NCBI RefSeq assembly: GCF_947490405.1
Contig: NZ_CANLGU010000006.1
Coordinates: forward strand, 1 to 64,000
From: an uncultured Algibacter sp.
Lineage (GTDB): Bacteria; Bacteroidota; Bacteroidia; Flavobacteriales; Flavobacteriaceae
Reading direction: 5' to 3'
DNA length: 64,000 nt
Shown: positions 10,564 through 19,763 of the stretch, in pieces
Layout of the letters: the number at the start of each line of letters is the position of its first letter
How positions within the stretch are numbered: position 1 is the first letter of the stretch
Position numbers and translations under genes: made by a program
The notes under the pieces: generated by a model
Told to the model about the DNA's origin: nothing
Seen by the model: only the letters and a program-made list of their open reading frames with translations
Databases searched by the model: none

Positions 10564-11292
10564 TCAATTGAAATTATTAAAGTTGAAGTATTTTACAGAT
10601 TTAATATCGCCTTTAACTGAAGCAGCTCCAATATAATTGTCCATTGGTGAGAATGAAAATAATCTCCACAAATCCTTTTCATTTTTATCCCATTTGGTTT
10701 CTAATAATTCAGTCTTTTTATCTGATTTTATATCTACAGAAAATGAATCAAGAGGAAATGAAAGCCCTTTAGCCTTTGCTTTTATAAAAGATTCTTTTCG
10801 AGTCCAACATCTATAAAATCCCTTTGTATGTTCTTCAATTGGTAATTTTTTTAGTGTTTCTATTTCGTATTGGGAGAAGTAATTATCGACGATATCCATG
10901 ACTTCAAAATCGTATTTAAGTTGTTCAATATCAACACCAATATCGTTATTTAAAACAAAACCGATTATTGCTAAATTTCCTGAATGCGAAACGTTAAACT
11001 TTAAGTCAGTTTTTATATCAAAGTCTGGTTTTCCGTAATTACCATACTTAAAAAGAATATTCTCAGGATTCATCTTTAAATATTTTCCAGATAAATATCT
11101 CAAACTGCCGCGGGTAATTATGGAAGAGTTTTTGTCTTTTTCAAAACGGAATTTCGAAGCTTTAGATATTTCATTTTCTGAAAGAAATTGTTTTAAACTT
11201 TCAATAACCTCAATAGTTTTATTGAGATTTATAAACCAAATATGTAGTTCGGTTTTTAAAATTTTAAATGAATTATCATTTAAATGATTCAT
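10564..11292 (-). CDS. 4'-phosphopantetheinyl transferase, Sfp type
   Basis: This 242-residue enzyme transfers the 4'-phosphopantetheine arm from CoA to the serine of carrier domains. The family motifs are all present: FNVSHSGN (residues 99-106), the Mg-binding GVDIE (119-123) and WTRKESFIKAKAKGL (163-177). Length and motif order match the Sfp/EntD group used for NRPS carrier proteins rather than the short AcpS group. It is the last gene of the minus-strand NRPS operon, 7 bp after the glycosyltransferase. It very likely activates the four carrier domains of the locus: one stand-alone protein and one in each of the three NRPS proteins. The chromosome may also rely on it for other carriers. Confidence 0.93.
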   Translation of the reverse strand: MNHLNDNSFKILKTELHIWFINLNKTIEVIESLKQFLSENEISKASKFRFEKDKNSSIITRGSLRYLSGKYLKMNPENILFKYGNYGKPDFDIKTDLKFNVSHSGNLAIIGFVLNNDIGVDIEQLKYDFEVMDIVDNYFSQYEIETLKKLPIEEHTKGFYRCWTRKESFIKAKAKGLSFPLDSFSVDIKSDKKTELLETKWDKNEKDLWRLFSFSPMDNYIGAASVKGDIKSVKYFNFNNFN

Positions 11293-11299
11293 GATATGA

Positions 11300-12667
11300 T
11301 TAAAGCTTACTTTTTTGGTTTATAGAATTGGGCAAAATATCCGAAATCTTTTTATCTCTATATTTTTGATACAGTTTATGAAAATCGTTCATTTTATTTT
11401 GAAATTGACTTTCATTAAGGATTCTACTAATTTTTTGACTTATTTGTTCTGGGGAATCATTGTCCTTATCACCCATAATTCCCATACCATGATAATGTAC
11501 ACGTGCAGCACAACCATTTTGGTCAAAGTTTTTACCAGAATAAATTAACATGGGAACTTTATAATGAATACACTCATTAATACTGTTTATTCCGGCATGA
11601 TTTATATTAATATCTGCGTTTTTTAATACTTCTAATTGTGGTACCCAATTGAATAGAAAAACATGATCTGGAAGGTTTTTAAAAGTAGTTTTATCAATTT
11701 TATCTCCTAACGTAATTATTAAAAGCCACTCTTTTTTTATACGAACAGCTTCAATTAATTTATTTAAGAATGTTATATCTCCAGGAACCAAAGTACTAAC
11801 TGAACAAAATATTAATTTTTTGTTTTCTTTTAATTTATTACTAAAAATTTCTACTAAACTCTTACTGATATCTTTTGAATAGTTTTTATCCCTGGATTCA
11901 AAAACCATAGGACCGTAATATTTAAAGTTTTTATAAGGTTTATGTTTAAAATCCATTTCTTTCATAGTCATACTAAGAGTTTGAATATGAGGATAAGTAA
12001 ATAAATCTGGTAGATTACTAGCTACTATTTTTTTTGTTGGAAAACCATTTGTTTTTGCATAGTTTAGTAGTGCTTGACGACGATAATCTTTAAAAGAAAG
12101 CTTGTTTACTAAAATTCGTGCTTTAACTTTAAGTTTAATTTTAATCCAATTGAAAAGAATATTTAAAGAGTTGCCTACTAATCCCTTGCGAGGTATCATA
12201 TCCGTTCTGATAGGAGGCAGTTTAAGTCCTGAACCCATTCTGTTTGAGAACCATGAAGAACTAAGCGCAAATGGTGTTTTGAGAGCAAATAGTACAAAAA
12301 TTAAATCATGTAGCTCTTGATCAATAATAGCGAAATCTATGGCTGTTTTTTCTAGTATATTTTTGTATTGATTTAAATTTAGTAATCTTTCAGATGTTTT
12401 TAAAATGGTTTTTTTATTCTTTAAACTAAATATTTTTCTATTAAACCAAGACGATTTTAATGGAAAATTTAAATCTTTAAGTTGTAGAGAGTATACTATT
12501 TCTGGTAAGGCTACATAATTAAAACCACAATTTTCTACTTTGTTTTTTACATCTCTAACCGCTAGGTAGGTTATTGTATGACCTTCATTTTCTAAACGAG
12601 AAGCAACCTCCAGACTAGCATGTAAATTACCTGTTAAACCAGTCATTATAATTGCTATATGAGCCAT
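11300..12667 (-). CDS. GT-B glycosyltransferase, UGT/MGT-like (GT1)
   Basis: This 455-residue protein opens with a GT-B Rossmann strand and loop (HIAIIMTGLTGNLHASLEVA) and has a C-terminal donor-binding segment, HAGINSINECIHYKVPMLIY followed by GKNFDQNGCAAR. This is the plant-UGT/macrolide-glycosyltransferase signature HAG...E...P....DQ. Such enzymes move a sugar from a nucleotide donor to a small molecule, often a lipid or natural product. It sits 21 bp after the C-T-TE gene and 7 bp before the phosphopantetheinyl transferase, so it is almost certainly co-transcribed with the NRPS. I infer that the peptide product is glycosylated. The sugar cannot be read from sequence, and I see no sugar-biosynthesis genes nearby. 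Confidence 0.88.
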   Translation of the reverse strand: MAHIAIIMTGLTGNLHASLEVASRLENEGHTITYLAVRDVKNKVENCGFNYVALPEIVYSLQLKDLNFPLKSSWFNRKIFSLKNKKTILKTSERLLNLNQYKNILEKTAIDFAIIDQELHDLIFVLFALKTPFALSSSWFSNRMGSGLKLPPIRTDMIPRKGLVGNSLNILFNWIKIKLKVKARILVNKLSFKDYRRQALLNYAKTNGFPTKKIVASNLPDLFTYPHIQTLSMTMKEMDFKHKPYKNFKYYGPMVFESRDKNYSKDISKSLVEIFSNKLKENKKLIFCSVSTLVPGDITFLNKLIEAVRIKKEWLLIITLGDKIDKTTFKNLPDHVFLFNWVPQLEVLKNADININHAGINSINECIHYKVPMLIYSGKNFDQNGCAARVHYHGMGIMGDKDNDSPEQISQKISRILNESQFQNKMNDFHKLYQKYRDKKISDILPNSINQKSKL

Positions 12668-12688
12668 TGAATTATAGTTTTTTAGAAG

Positions 12689-15076
12689 TTAATTATTCTC
12701 AATGATTGCTTTCTCAATTTGAGTAGCCATTTTATCTGCATAAGGTGATTGGAATAATTGATAATGCAAGCCTTCAGTTTTAAGTATATTTACTTCCTGT
12801 TCAGTTATACCTTCCCAAGCTTCTATATATGTAGGATTTAAATTTTTATCTGGTTTATCAGTTAAAATTAGGGTTGTTTTACCAGGGTGTTTTTTATCCC
12901 ATTCATAGGCTTTGTATATATTTACTAGGTTCTGCTTTACTTGGGTTAATTTTTTTTCAGTTGATGAACCAAAAAAGCGTTTTAATTGCGGTTTTATTAA
13001 TTTATCAAAGTTATTTAGATACATTAATTTTACAGCTTTTAAAGGGTTGTTTGCTAGACGCTTTAAAAAACCTGAAATACGCATTTTCATTCGTTCTGGA
13101 TCTGTAAAATCTTCCTGCTTTATAATGCTGTCTATCACAATTAGATTTGTTTGTTCATTTAATTCATCATAAATATTTGCAATCTCTATACCTACTGCTG
13201 GACTAAAACAATAAACTAATAGGTTATAAGGTCCATTTGGTTGAATTTCTCTAATCTCCTTAGCATAATCTTTAGCCATTTCCTGGATGTTTTTATGTAA
13301 ACTTGTAGATGGTTGTATAGCATAAACAGGTCTATCTTCATCAACAGCATTTGCTATTGGGTTAAAAAAGAATACAAAACCTCCGCCTCCATGAATACAA
13401 AAAAGTGGTTTTTTACTACCATGTGCTCTTAGAGGAACTGTGTATTTCCATGTTTCTTCATCTCTATCGTTAAGTATAAATTTTGATAGTGTTTCAATTG
13501 TTGGGTACTCTAAAAGTGTAATAGGTGATATTTTGACTTTCAGTTTCTTTTCAATAAGGGTAAACATTTTGATGACAAGAAGAGATTTTCCTCCTATTTC
13601 AAAGAAGTTATCTCTTGTGCTTATATTACTTTTGTTTAATAATTTTTCCCATATTTTTAGTAACTCAAGTTCAGTTTTGTTTTTAGGTGTTTCTCGAACA
13701 ATTTCTCCATTTTTTTTAGATGGTAGTTTTTGATTTAAGTTTACTTCTATGGAGGGTATTTTCTCTATTAATAATTTGTTATTAACCTCTTTATTACTGC
13801 TTAAAATATCTAATATTTTTTCAAAACTATTTAAAATCCAATGTATGGTGTCTTCTGTAAAAATAGCAGAGTCACTTATTAAATGCACATCTATATCTTC
13901 TTCTGCCTTTATTATTACTGTTAAAGGGTATGTTGTAGTGATACTACTTTGAGAGCTGTGAACTTTTAGTTGTCCTGCATTAATATCTTCCCAAGGGTAG
14001 TTTTCAAAAATAAATAGACTGTCAAATATTACTGGGGATTTACTTTGTATAAATTCAGTGATTTCAGAAATTGAAAAAGGCTCAAATTTTCTCGCTTTTA
14101 TTTGTTGTTCTTGAATACTTTTAAACCATTCTTTAATATTAGTTTCATCTTGGAGTTTTGTTCGTAGCGGTAATACATTAGTAAACATGCCAGACATCAA
14201 ATCTATGTTTGGAAAGTTTCCAGACCTGCCTGAAACAGTATTACCAAAAGTAATATCTTCAGAGTTAGAATATTTTGATAATATGATAGCCCAAATACCT
14301 TGAAACAACGTATTTGCAGTTATATGTAATTGTTTGGTTATTGCCTTTACTTTATTTACAGATTCAGTTGGTAAAGAGGTTTTGTTCTTAACAAAGCTAT
14401 TTGTTTTTAATTGCTGTTGATTTAATAGAAATGGTTTTACAAAATCCTTGAATGTATTATTCCAAAATGTCTTAGCTTCATCTACATCAATTTGTTTCAA
14501 ATAATTTAAGTAAGACTTATAAGAAGGGATGGTTTCAAAATTTGGAGTTTCATTTTTAAGAAAAGCATCGTAGTATGCAAATACATCTTTTAAAATAATG
14601 CTAGTAGACCAACCATCTAAGAGTAGGTGATGACAGCACCAAACTAAATAATAAGAGTCAACTTTTGTTTTTACCAAACTTATATTCGATAATGGATTTT
14701 TTTCAAAATTAATACCAGCTTTCTTATTTTCGGCTTTAAAATTTATTAGTTTTTTTGACTGAATGTCGTCTTCATCAGTAGTCCAATCAAAATAAGACCA
14801 TTGCATAGTCCCATTAGGTTTTACAATTTGTACAGGACTTTTAATCTTTTTCCAATGAACAGATGTCCTTAAAACGGGATGTCTCTTAATAGCAAAATCC
14901 CATGATTTTTTTAAAACCTCAATGTTAAGTTCTCCATCAATAGTGCACTGTACATTTAAAAAACCTTGATCGTCATCAATAGTTAAATGATGAAATAATA
15001 CCCCTTGCTGCATTGTACTTAGTGGGTATATGGCTTCAATTTTTGGTTTTTCCTCCTTACTCTGGTGCATCGTCAA
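12689..15076 (-). CDS. Terminal NRPS protein C-T-TE without adenylation domain
   Basis: This is a 795-residue protein. Condensation domain: residues ~15-430, opening YPLSTMQQGVLFHHL and catalytic HHLLLDGW (149-156). This opening is typical of DCL domains, which accept a D-residue from an upstream E domain. Carrier domain: ~465-535, attachment Ser498 in FFEIGGKSL. Thioesterase: ~555-795. No A domain lies between C and T, only ~30 residues including NGEIVRE, which resembles a degenerate A10 motif. The TE nucleophile site is VYCFSP, with Cys623 where serine of GxSxG normally sits; Asp649 (LIVIDS) and His771 (GLHYQL) fit the other triad positions. It follows the C-A-T-E gene at 26 bp. It is expected to condense and release the peptide, with its carrier loaded in trans or left unloaded. 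Confidence 0.92.
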   Translation of the reverse strand: MTMHQSKEEKPKIEAIYPLSTMQQGVLFHHLTIDDDQGFLNVQCTIDGELNIEVLKKSWDFAIKRHPVLRTSVHWKKIKSPVQIVKPNGTMQWSYFDWTTDEDDIQSKKLINFKAENKKAGINFEKNPLSNISLVKTKVDSYYLVWCCHHLLLDGWSTSIILKDVFAYYDAFLKNETPNFETIPSYKSYLNYLKQIDVDEAKTFWNNTFKDFVKPFLLNQQQLKTNSFVKNKTSLPTESVNKVKAITKQLHITANTLFQGIWAIILSKYSNSEDITFGNTVSGRSGNFPNIDLMSGMFTNVLPLRTKLQDETNIKEWFKSIQEQQIKARKFEPFSISEITEFIQSKSPVIFDSLFIFENYPWEDINAGQLKVHSSQSSITTTYPLTVIIKAEEDIDVHLISDSAIFTEDTIHWILNSFEKILDILSSNKEVNNKLLIEKIPSIEVNLNQKLPSKKNGEIVRETPKNKTELELLKIWEKLLNKSNISTRDNFFEIGGKSLLVIKMFTLIEKKLKVKISPITLLEYPTIETLSKFILNDRDEETWKYTVPLRAHGSKKPLFCIHGGGGFVFFFNPIANAVDEDRPVYAIQPSTSLHKNIQEMAKDYAKEIREIQPNGPYNLLVYCFSPAVGIEIANIYDELNEQTNLIVIDSIIKQEDFTDPERMKMRISGFLKRLANNPLKAVKLMYLNNFDKLIKPQLKRFFGSSTEKKLTQVKQNLVNIYKAYEWDKKHPGKTTLILTDKPDKNLNPTYIEAWEGITEQEVNILKTEGLHYQLFQSPYADKMATQIEKAIIENN

Positions 15077-15102
15077 ATTTTTCTCTGTAATTTATTATTT
15101 TT

Positions 15103-18100
15103 TTATAAATCAATATCACTTAGTAAGGTATCTAAGTCATCTTGATCTAAATCTACATCTTGGAAATCAGAAGGCGTATATTTAGTGATTTCATTCATTG
15201 TGCAATGTTCAATTATGTTATTTAGTCCATCTTTAAATTCTGAAATTAAAGATACAATTGTTTCTTGTTTAAATGCTTGTCTTGGATATTGCCAACTCAT
15301 TTCTAAAACACCATTTTTTATTAAAGCGTTTACTTCTAAAAAATAATATCTTTCACTTAGCGGGTGCCTCATATTATCTTGAATAAATTCAGTTTTGTTT
15401 TGGCTTGTTGCCTGCTTGCCTAAAAAATTAAAAACGATATTAGGATAATCCATATCTCCTAAAGATAATTTTAGATAGCGTAATATACCAAATCCAATTC
15501 CTCCATTAGGAATAGCCCTTATTTGTTCTTTAGTTCTTATGATACTGGATTCTATATCAGTATCTAAACTCATATCGAATAGTTGTGGAAAAAAAGAAGT
15601 GAACCAGCCAACAGTATTAGATAAATCTATCGAAGTGTTGTTAGTTTCTCTTCCATGACGTTCCAAAGTTAAAGCTATTTCTTTTTGGTTTGACCATTTT
15701 GAAATAATCTTTGTGAAAGCTGTTAACAGTAGCTCGTCTGTTTTTGTATTGTAAGTTTGGTTAGCTTTATTTAAGCTTTCTTCGGAAAACCCAGAATTAA
15801 TTTTGATTTTTATTTCATCAACATCTTTTTCCAAAATAGGAAGGCTACATTCAAAATCTACGGGCAGTTTATTCGTTTTAGAAATTTGACTTTTCCAGTA
15901 ATTCTCTTCTTTAAGTGTTGCTTTTGATTCTTTTAATTGATTGAGATGATGTAACCAAGAATTTAATGAAGCTGTACGATACAATTTATCAGATTCTACT
16001 TCTTTAGAATTAATTCCTTCTAGATATTGATCTAAAATGATTTGCCATGACACAAAATCTATAACTAAGTGATGCGCCATAACTATTGTTATATTCTTTG
16101 AAATTGATCCTGTATCAAAAAAGATACACTTAAAAAGAGAGCCTTCATTTAAATCAACTTCATTTTGTATTTTCATTAATACGGTATTAATTTCAGAATT
16201 ATAATTTTCAGGCAATACATCTGAAATATCAAAGACATGAAAAGCTTTAGTATCCTCTGGTTTTAAAATATTAGCAATCCAGTTGTTATTTTCCGATTTA
16301 AAACTCAACCTTAATGCATCGTGAGTATTTATAATATTATTTGTTAATATTTCTAATTGTTCAATATCTTTTAATTCAGATAAGTTGTTAATTCTGAATC
16401 CTTGATTCCAGTATTCGGGAGCATTTTTATGGGTTTTAAAAAACCATTTTTGTATGGGAGTTAATGGTATTTTACCATTAAAGATAGTTTCAGTATGAGT
16501 TAAATCCTTTTCTTCAAGAGAAATAAACATAGCTAATTCAGAAACTGTTTTATGTTCAAATATTTGACTAGGAGCAATTGATATACCACGTTTTCTAGCC
16601 TTAGAAATAATTTGAATACTTAAAATTGAATCGCCTCCTATTTCAAAGAAATTATCTTTTGTGCTTATGGGGGAAATATTTAATGTTTCTTCCCATATAT
16701 TTAATAGTTTTTCTTCTATCTCATTTTTAGGTGCTTCAATATTTTTGGAATCTATATTTTTAAACTTTAATTCCATTTCATTCAACGTATTTCGGTCAAT
16801 CTTTCCATTAGGAAGTGTGGGGAAGTTATCTAGAACTATAAATCTAGTAGGAATCATATACTCAGGTAACTCCTTCTTAAGAGCTGTTTTTAATGAGTCT
16901 ACATTAAATGTAGCATCTGGTTTTATAAAAGCTACTAAATATTTTTGACTACTAGGATTATGTTTAGCTAAAACAACAGATTTTTTCACGTAATTATATC
17001 TGTCTATTGTATTTTCGATATCATCAAGTTCAACACGGAACCCTCTTATTTTTATTTGCTGATCAGCTCGTCCTAAAAATTCAATGCTTCCATCTATATT
17101 AAATTTTCCTAAATCCCCCGTTTTATAAATCCGACCCTCAGTATTGAAAGGAGATTCTATAAAAACAGTATTGGTTAAATCAGATTTATTTAAATAGCCT
17201 TCAGATAAATTTCCTCCTACATAAATTTCACCTGTAACACCAATTGGAACAGGTCTTTTTGAAGTATCTAGGATATAAATTTTTGAGTTTGCGGTTGGTT
17301 TACCTATCCCTATTTGACTATTTTTAAGATCTTTTTGTTTTATTTTTTTAGCAGTACACCATACGGTAGCTTCAGTAGGTCCATACTCATTATATAATGA
17401 TACATTTGGCAGGCATTTAAAATGTGTATTACATAATGCTTTTGTGCAAGCCTCTCCAGCAACCATAATTGTATTTAAACTTTCTAATTTTGAAACCGCT
17501 ACATTATCTAATATCATTTTATATAAAGACGGTAACATTAAAGTATGGCTGACTTTATTTATACGAATCAGGTTTGCTATTAATTCAACATCTTGCTCAA
17601 TGCGCTTTTGGGTAATAACTAAATTCCCGCCAGTACAGAGTGTCCAAAAAATTCCAGCTTTAGAACTATCAAAGGAAATTGAAGACATTAATAAAAATGA
17701 TGTTGGATTTTTATCATAAAAATTTAATCTTCCAGCTGTAGATGCTATAATGTTTTTATGGCTTATAGGCACGCCTTTAGGTTGTCCAGTGCTTCCAGAA
17801 GTATAAATAACATATGCTAAATCTGTTTCCTTAGTTTCTGGTAATTCTTTCTTATAGTTGATACTATTCTCATTAATACTATCAATGAATATTGGGTTAA
17901 CCTCAAAACTTGTCAAGCGTTCAGAAAGATTGCTATGAGTAAGGATACTTTCAACTTGTGCATCTTTTATAATATAACTAATGCGCTGTTCAGGATATTC
18001 GGGGTCTATTGGTAAATAAGCGCAGCCCGATTTAAGTATCCCTAAAAGTCCAATTATCATATCCAAAGAGCGATCTAAACAAAGTCCAACTATTTTGCTC

Positions 18101-19722
18101 TTAGAAGAAAACTCTAAAATTTTATAGGCTACAATATTTGCTCTTTCATTTAACTCTGAATAGGTAATGTGTTCATTATTAAAAGTTAAGGCTATTTTGT
18201 TTGGAGTACTTTTTGATACATCCTCTATTATAGAATGAATGTTTTGATATTCAGAAAAAATATTTTGTTTATCTACATTTACATCATGAATGATTCTTTT
18301 ATCACTTTCAGTTAATGCAGGTATGCTGGCAATAGTATTACCAATGTTTTCAACTACATAACTCATAGTTAGTTTTAAATACTCTTGAAGTTGTATAATT
18401 GTTTTTTCTTCGAATAAGTCAGTTGCATATTCAAATGTTGATGCTATTTTACCATCATCATTTGTAATAAATAGCGTCAAATCAAATTTTGAAACTTCTG
18501 CCATAAAATCAGCAGTTTTGGTTAAGGTAAGGTCATTTCCAAAATCTGGATTTTTGGACTTGGATGAATAAACAAACATAACCTGAAAAAGTGGGTTTAT
18601 TGCCAAAGATCTATCAAGATTTAATTCTTGAACTAAATCATTAAATGAAACATCCTTGTTAGTAACTGCCTCAGCAAACACGTTTTTTATTTTATTAATA
18701 AACTCTACTATTGTAAAAGATTTATTTACTGAAGTTCTAATAACTAATGTGTCTATAAATAACCCAAATATACCCTCCAGACTTTGGTGATTTCTATTAG
18801 AAATTGGTGTGCCTACTAAAATATCTTCTTGTTGTGAGAACTTTTGTAAAATGATAAAATACATGGATAAAAACAATACAAAAGGGGTAACCTCAAGTTG
18901 TTTAGCTGTATTTAAAATTTTTAAGGATGCTTCTTTAGAAAGCTCTAATGTATGATAACCTCCTTTATACGTTGGTATATTAGGACGCTTAAAATCTAGC
19001 GGTAGGTTTATTACAGGTGAGTTATTAGGTAGTTTATTTTTCCAATAGTTTAACTGATTTTCTGTGTTTTGTTTATTGTTTAGCCAGAATGCGAAGTCAA
19101 AAAAATTAATACCTTTTTCATTTTTTTTTAAAGGCTGATTATTTAAAAGTGCTGTGTAATTTTTCGCTATAGATTCTCTTAATATCTTCATGGACCATTG
19201 ATCTGCGATAATATGATGCACAGTAAGAAATAAGATATACTCGCTTTCAGTCTTTTTAATTAAAGAGGTTTTTATTAATGGGGCAGATGATAAATTGAAT
19301 TTAAAATTGGCTTGTTTTTTTATTAGATCAGAGATTCCCTTTTCAGATTCAATAATAGAGTTTGTACTAAAGTCAAACTTTTCAATATTTAGTGTAATTG
19401 AATCGTCAATATTTAGTTTAGGTTTTCCATGGTCTAATGAAAAATAAGATTTGAATATATCTTGTTCAGCAAAAAAGGACTGAATACTTTTTTCTAAGAG
19501 AGTTGTTTCAATATCACCTTTAAAATTGTAATGTTCAGAAAGGTTATAAAATGCGCTTTCTGGGTACATTTGTTGCAAAAACCAAAATCTTTTTTGTGCG
19601 GGAGATAATGGTATCTTAGTCCCTTCAGGTAACTTATTTATAGCTGTTGATAAGGAGCTAACACTTTTTTGCTTATTCTTCCACTTGGATAATAAGGAGT
19701 CTTTATTAAACTTGTTTTCCAA
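15103..19722 (-). CDS. NRPS module C-A-T-E
   Basis: This is a 1539-residue protein. C domain: ~35-465, IPLSPAQKRFWFLQQM and HHIIADQW (169-176), LCL-like. A domain: ~490-985, with YTSGSTGQPKG at 640-650, YKTGDLG at 866-872 and NGKIDR at 972-977. Aligned to PheA, its pocket reads D685-S686-A689-L728-M753-A755-E779-V787-W788, which I cannot assign. T domain: ~995-1070, FFEIGGDSI with Ser1032; GGDS is typical of carriers before an E domain. Epimerization domain: ~1085-1505, with PIQKWFF, HHLVIDFVSW (1217-1226), ERHGRE, NTVGWFTSFFP and FNFLG. The acidic tail DVDLDQDDLDTLLSDIDL resembles an interaction tail for the next protein. It adds one residue and makes it D. It lies 41 bp after the HupE/UreJ-like gene. 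Confidence 0.95.
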   Translation of the reverse strand: MENKFNKDSLLSKWKNKQKSVSSLSTAINKLPEGTKIPLSPAQKRFWFLQQMYPESAFYNLSEHYNFKGDIETTLLEKSIQSFFAEQDIFKSYFSLDHGKPKLNIDDSITLNIEKFDFSTNSIIESEKGISDLIKKQANFKFNLSSAPLIKTSLIKKTESEYILFLTVHHIIADQWSMKILRESIAKNYTALLNNQPLKKNEKGINFFDFAFWLNNKQNTENQLNYWKNKLPNNSPVINLPLDFKRPNIPTYKGGYHTLELSKEASLKILNTAKQLEVTPFVLFLSMYFIILQKFSQQEDILVGTPISNRNHQSLEGIFGLFIDTLVIRTSVNKSFTIVEFINKIKNVFAEAVTNKDVSFNDLVQELNLDRSLAINPLFQVMFVYSSKSKNPDFGNDLTLTKTADFMAEVSKFDLTLFITNDDGKIASTFEYATDLFEEKTIIQLQEYLKLTMSYVVENIGNTIASIPALTESDKRIIHDVNVDKQNIFSEYQNIHSIIEDVSKSTPNKIALTFNNEHITYSELNERANIVAYKILEFSSKSKIVGLCLDRSLDMIIGLLGILKSGCAYLPIDPEYPEQRISYIIKDAQVESILTHSNLSERLTSFEVNPIFIDSINENSINYKKELPETKETDLAYVIYTSGSTGQPKGVPISHKNIIASTAGRLNFYDKNPTSFLLMSSISFDSSKAGIFWTLCTGGNLVITQKRIEQDVELIANLIRINKVSHTLMLPSLYKMILDNVAVSKLESLNTIMVAGEACTKALCNTHFKCLPNVSLYNEYGPTEATVWCTAKKIKQKDLKNSQIGIGKPTANSKIYILDTSKRPVPIGVTGEIYVGGNLSEGYLNKSDLTNTVFIESPFNTEGRIYKTGDLGKFNIDGSIEFLGRADQQIKIRGFRVELDDIENTIDRYNYVKKSVVLAKHNPSSQKYLVAFIKPDATFNVDSLKTALKKELPEYMIPTRFIVLDNFPTLPNGKIDRNTLNEMELKFKNIDSKNIEAPKNEIEEKLLNIWEETLNISPISTKDNFFEIGGDSILSIQIISKARKRGISIAPSQIFEHKTVSELAMFISLEEKDLTHTETIFNGKIPLTPIQKWFFKTHKNAPEYWNQGFRINNLSELKDIEQLEILTNNIINTHDALRLSFKSENNNWIANILKPEDTKAFHVFDISDVLPENYNSEINTVLMKIQNEVDLNEGSLFKCIFFDTGSISKNITIVMAHHLVIDFVSWQIILDQYLEGINSKEVESDKLYRTASLNSWLHHLNQLKESKATLKEENYWKSQISKTNKLPVDFECSLPILEKDVDEIKIKINSGFSEESLNKANQTYNTKTDELLLTAFTKIISKWSNQKEIALTLERHGRETNNTSIDLSNTVGWFTSFFPQLFDMSLDTDIESSIIRTKEQIRAIPNGGIGFGILRYLKLSLGDMDYPNIVFNFLGKQATSQNKTEFIQDNMRHPLSERYYFLEVNALIKNGVLEMSWQYPRQAFKQETIVSLISEFKDGLNNIIEHCTMNEITKYTPSDFQDVDLDQDDLDTLLSDIDL

Positions 19723-19763
19723 AATTTCTTATGTGTATAAACTAGAAAATTATTATGATAGTG

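Noticed and set aside
12874-13952. Plus-strand open frames opposite the C-T-TE gene, checked as a possible hidden A domain
   Set aside because: None contains A-domain motifs such as SGSTG or TGD; they are antisense shadows, so the A domain is absent and not frameshifted.
15103-19722. Second condensation-like domain of the C-A-T-E protein as a true C domain
   Set aside because: It carries E-domain marks (NTVGWFTSFFP, ERHGRE, FNFLG) and is preceded by a GGDS carrier, so it is an epimerization domain.
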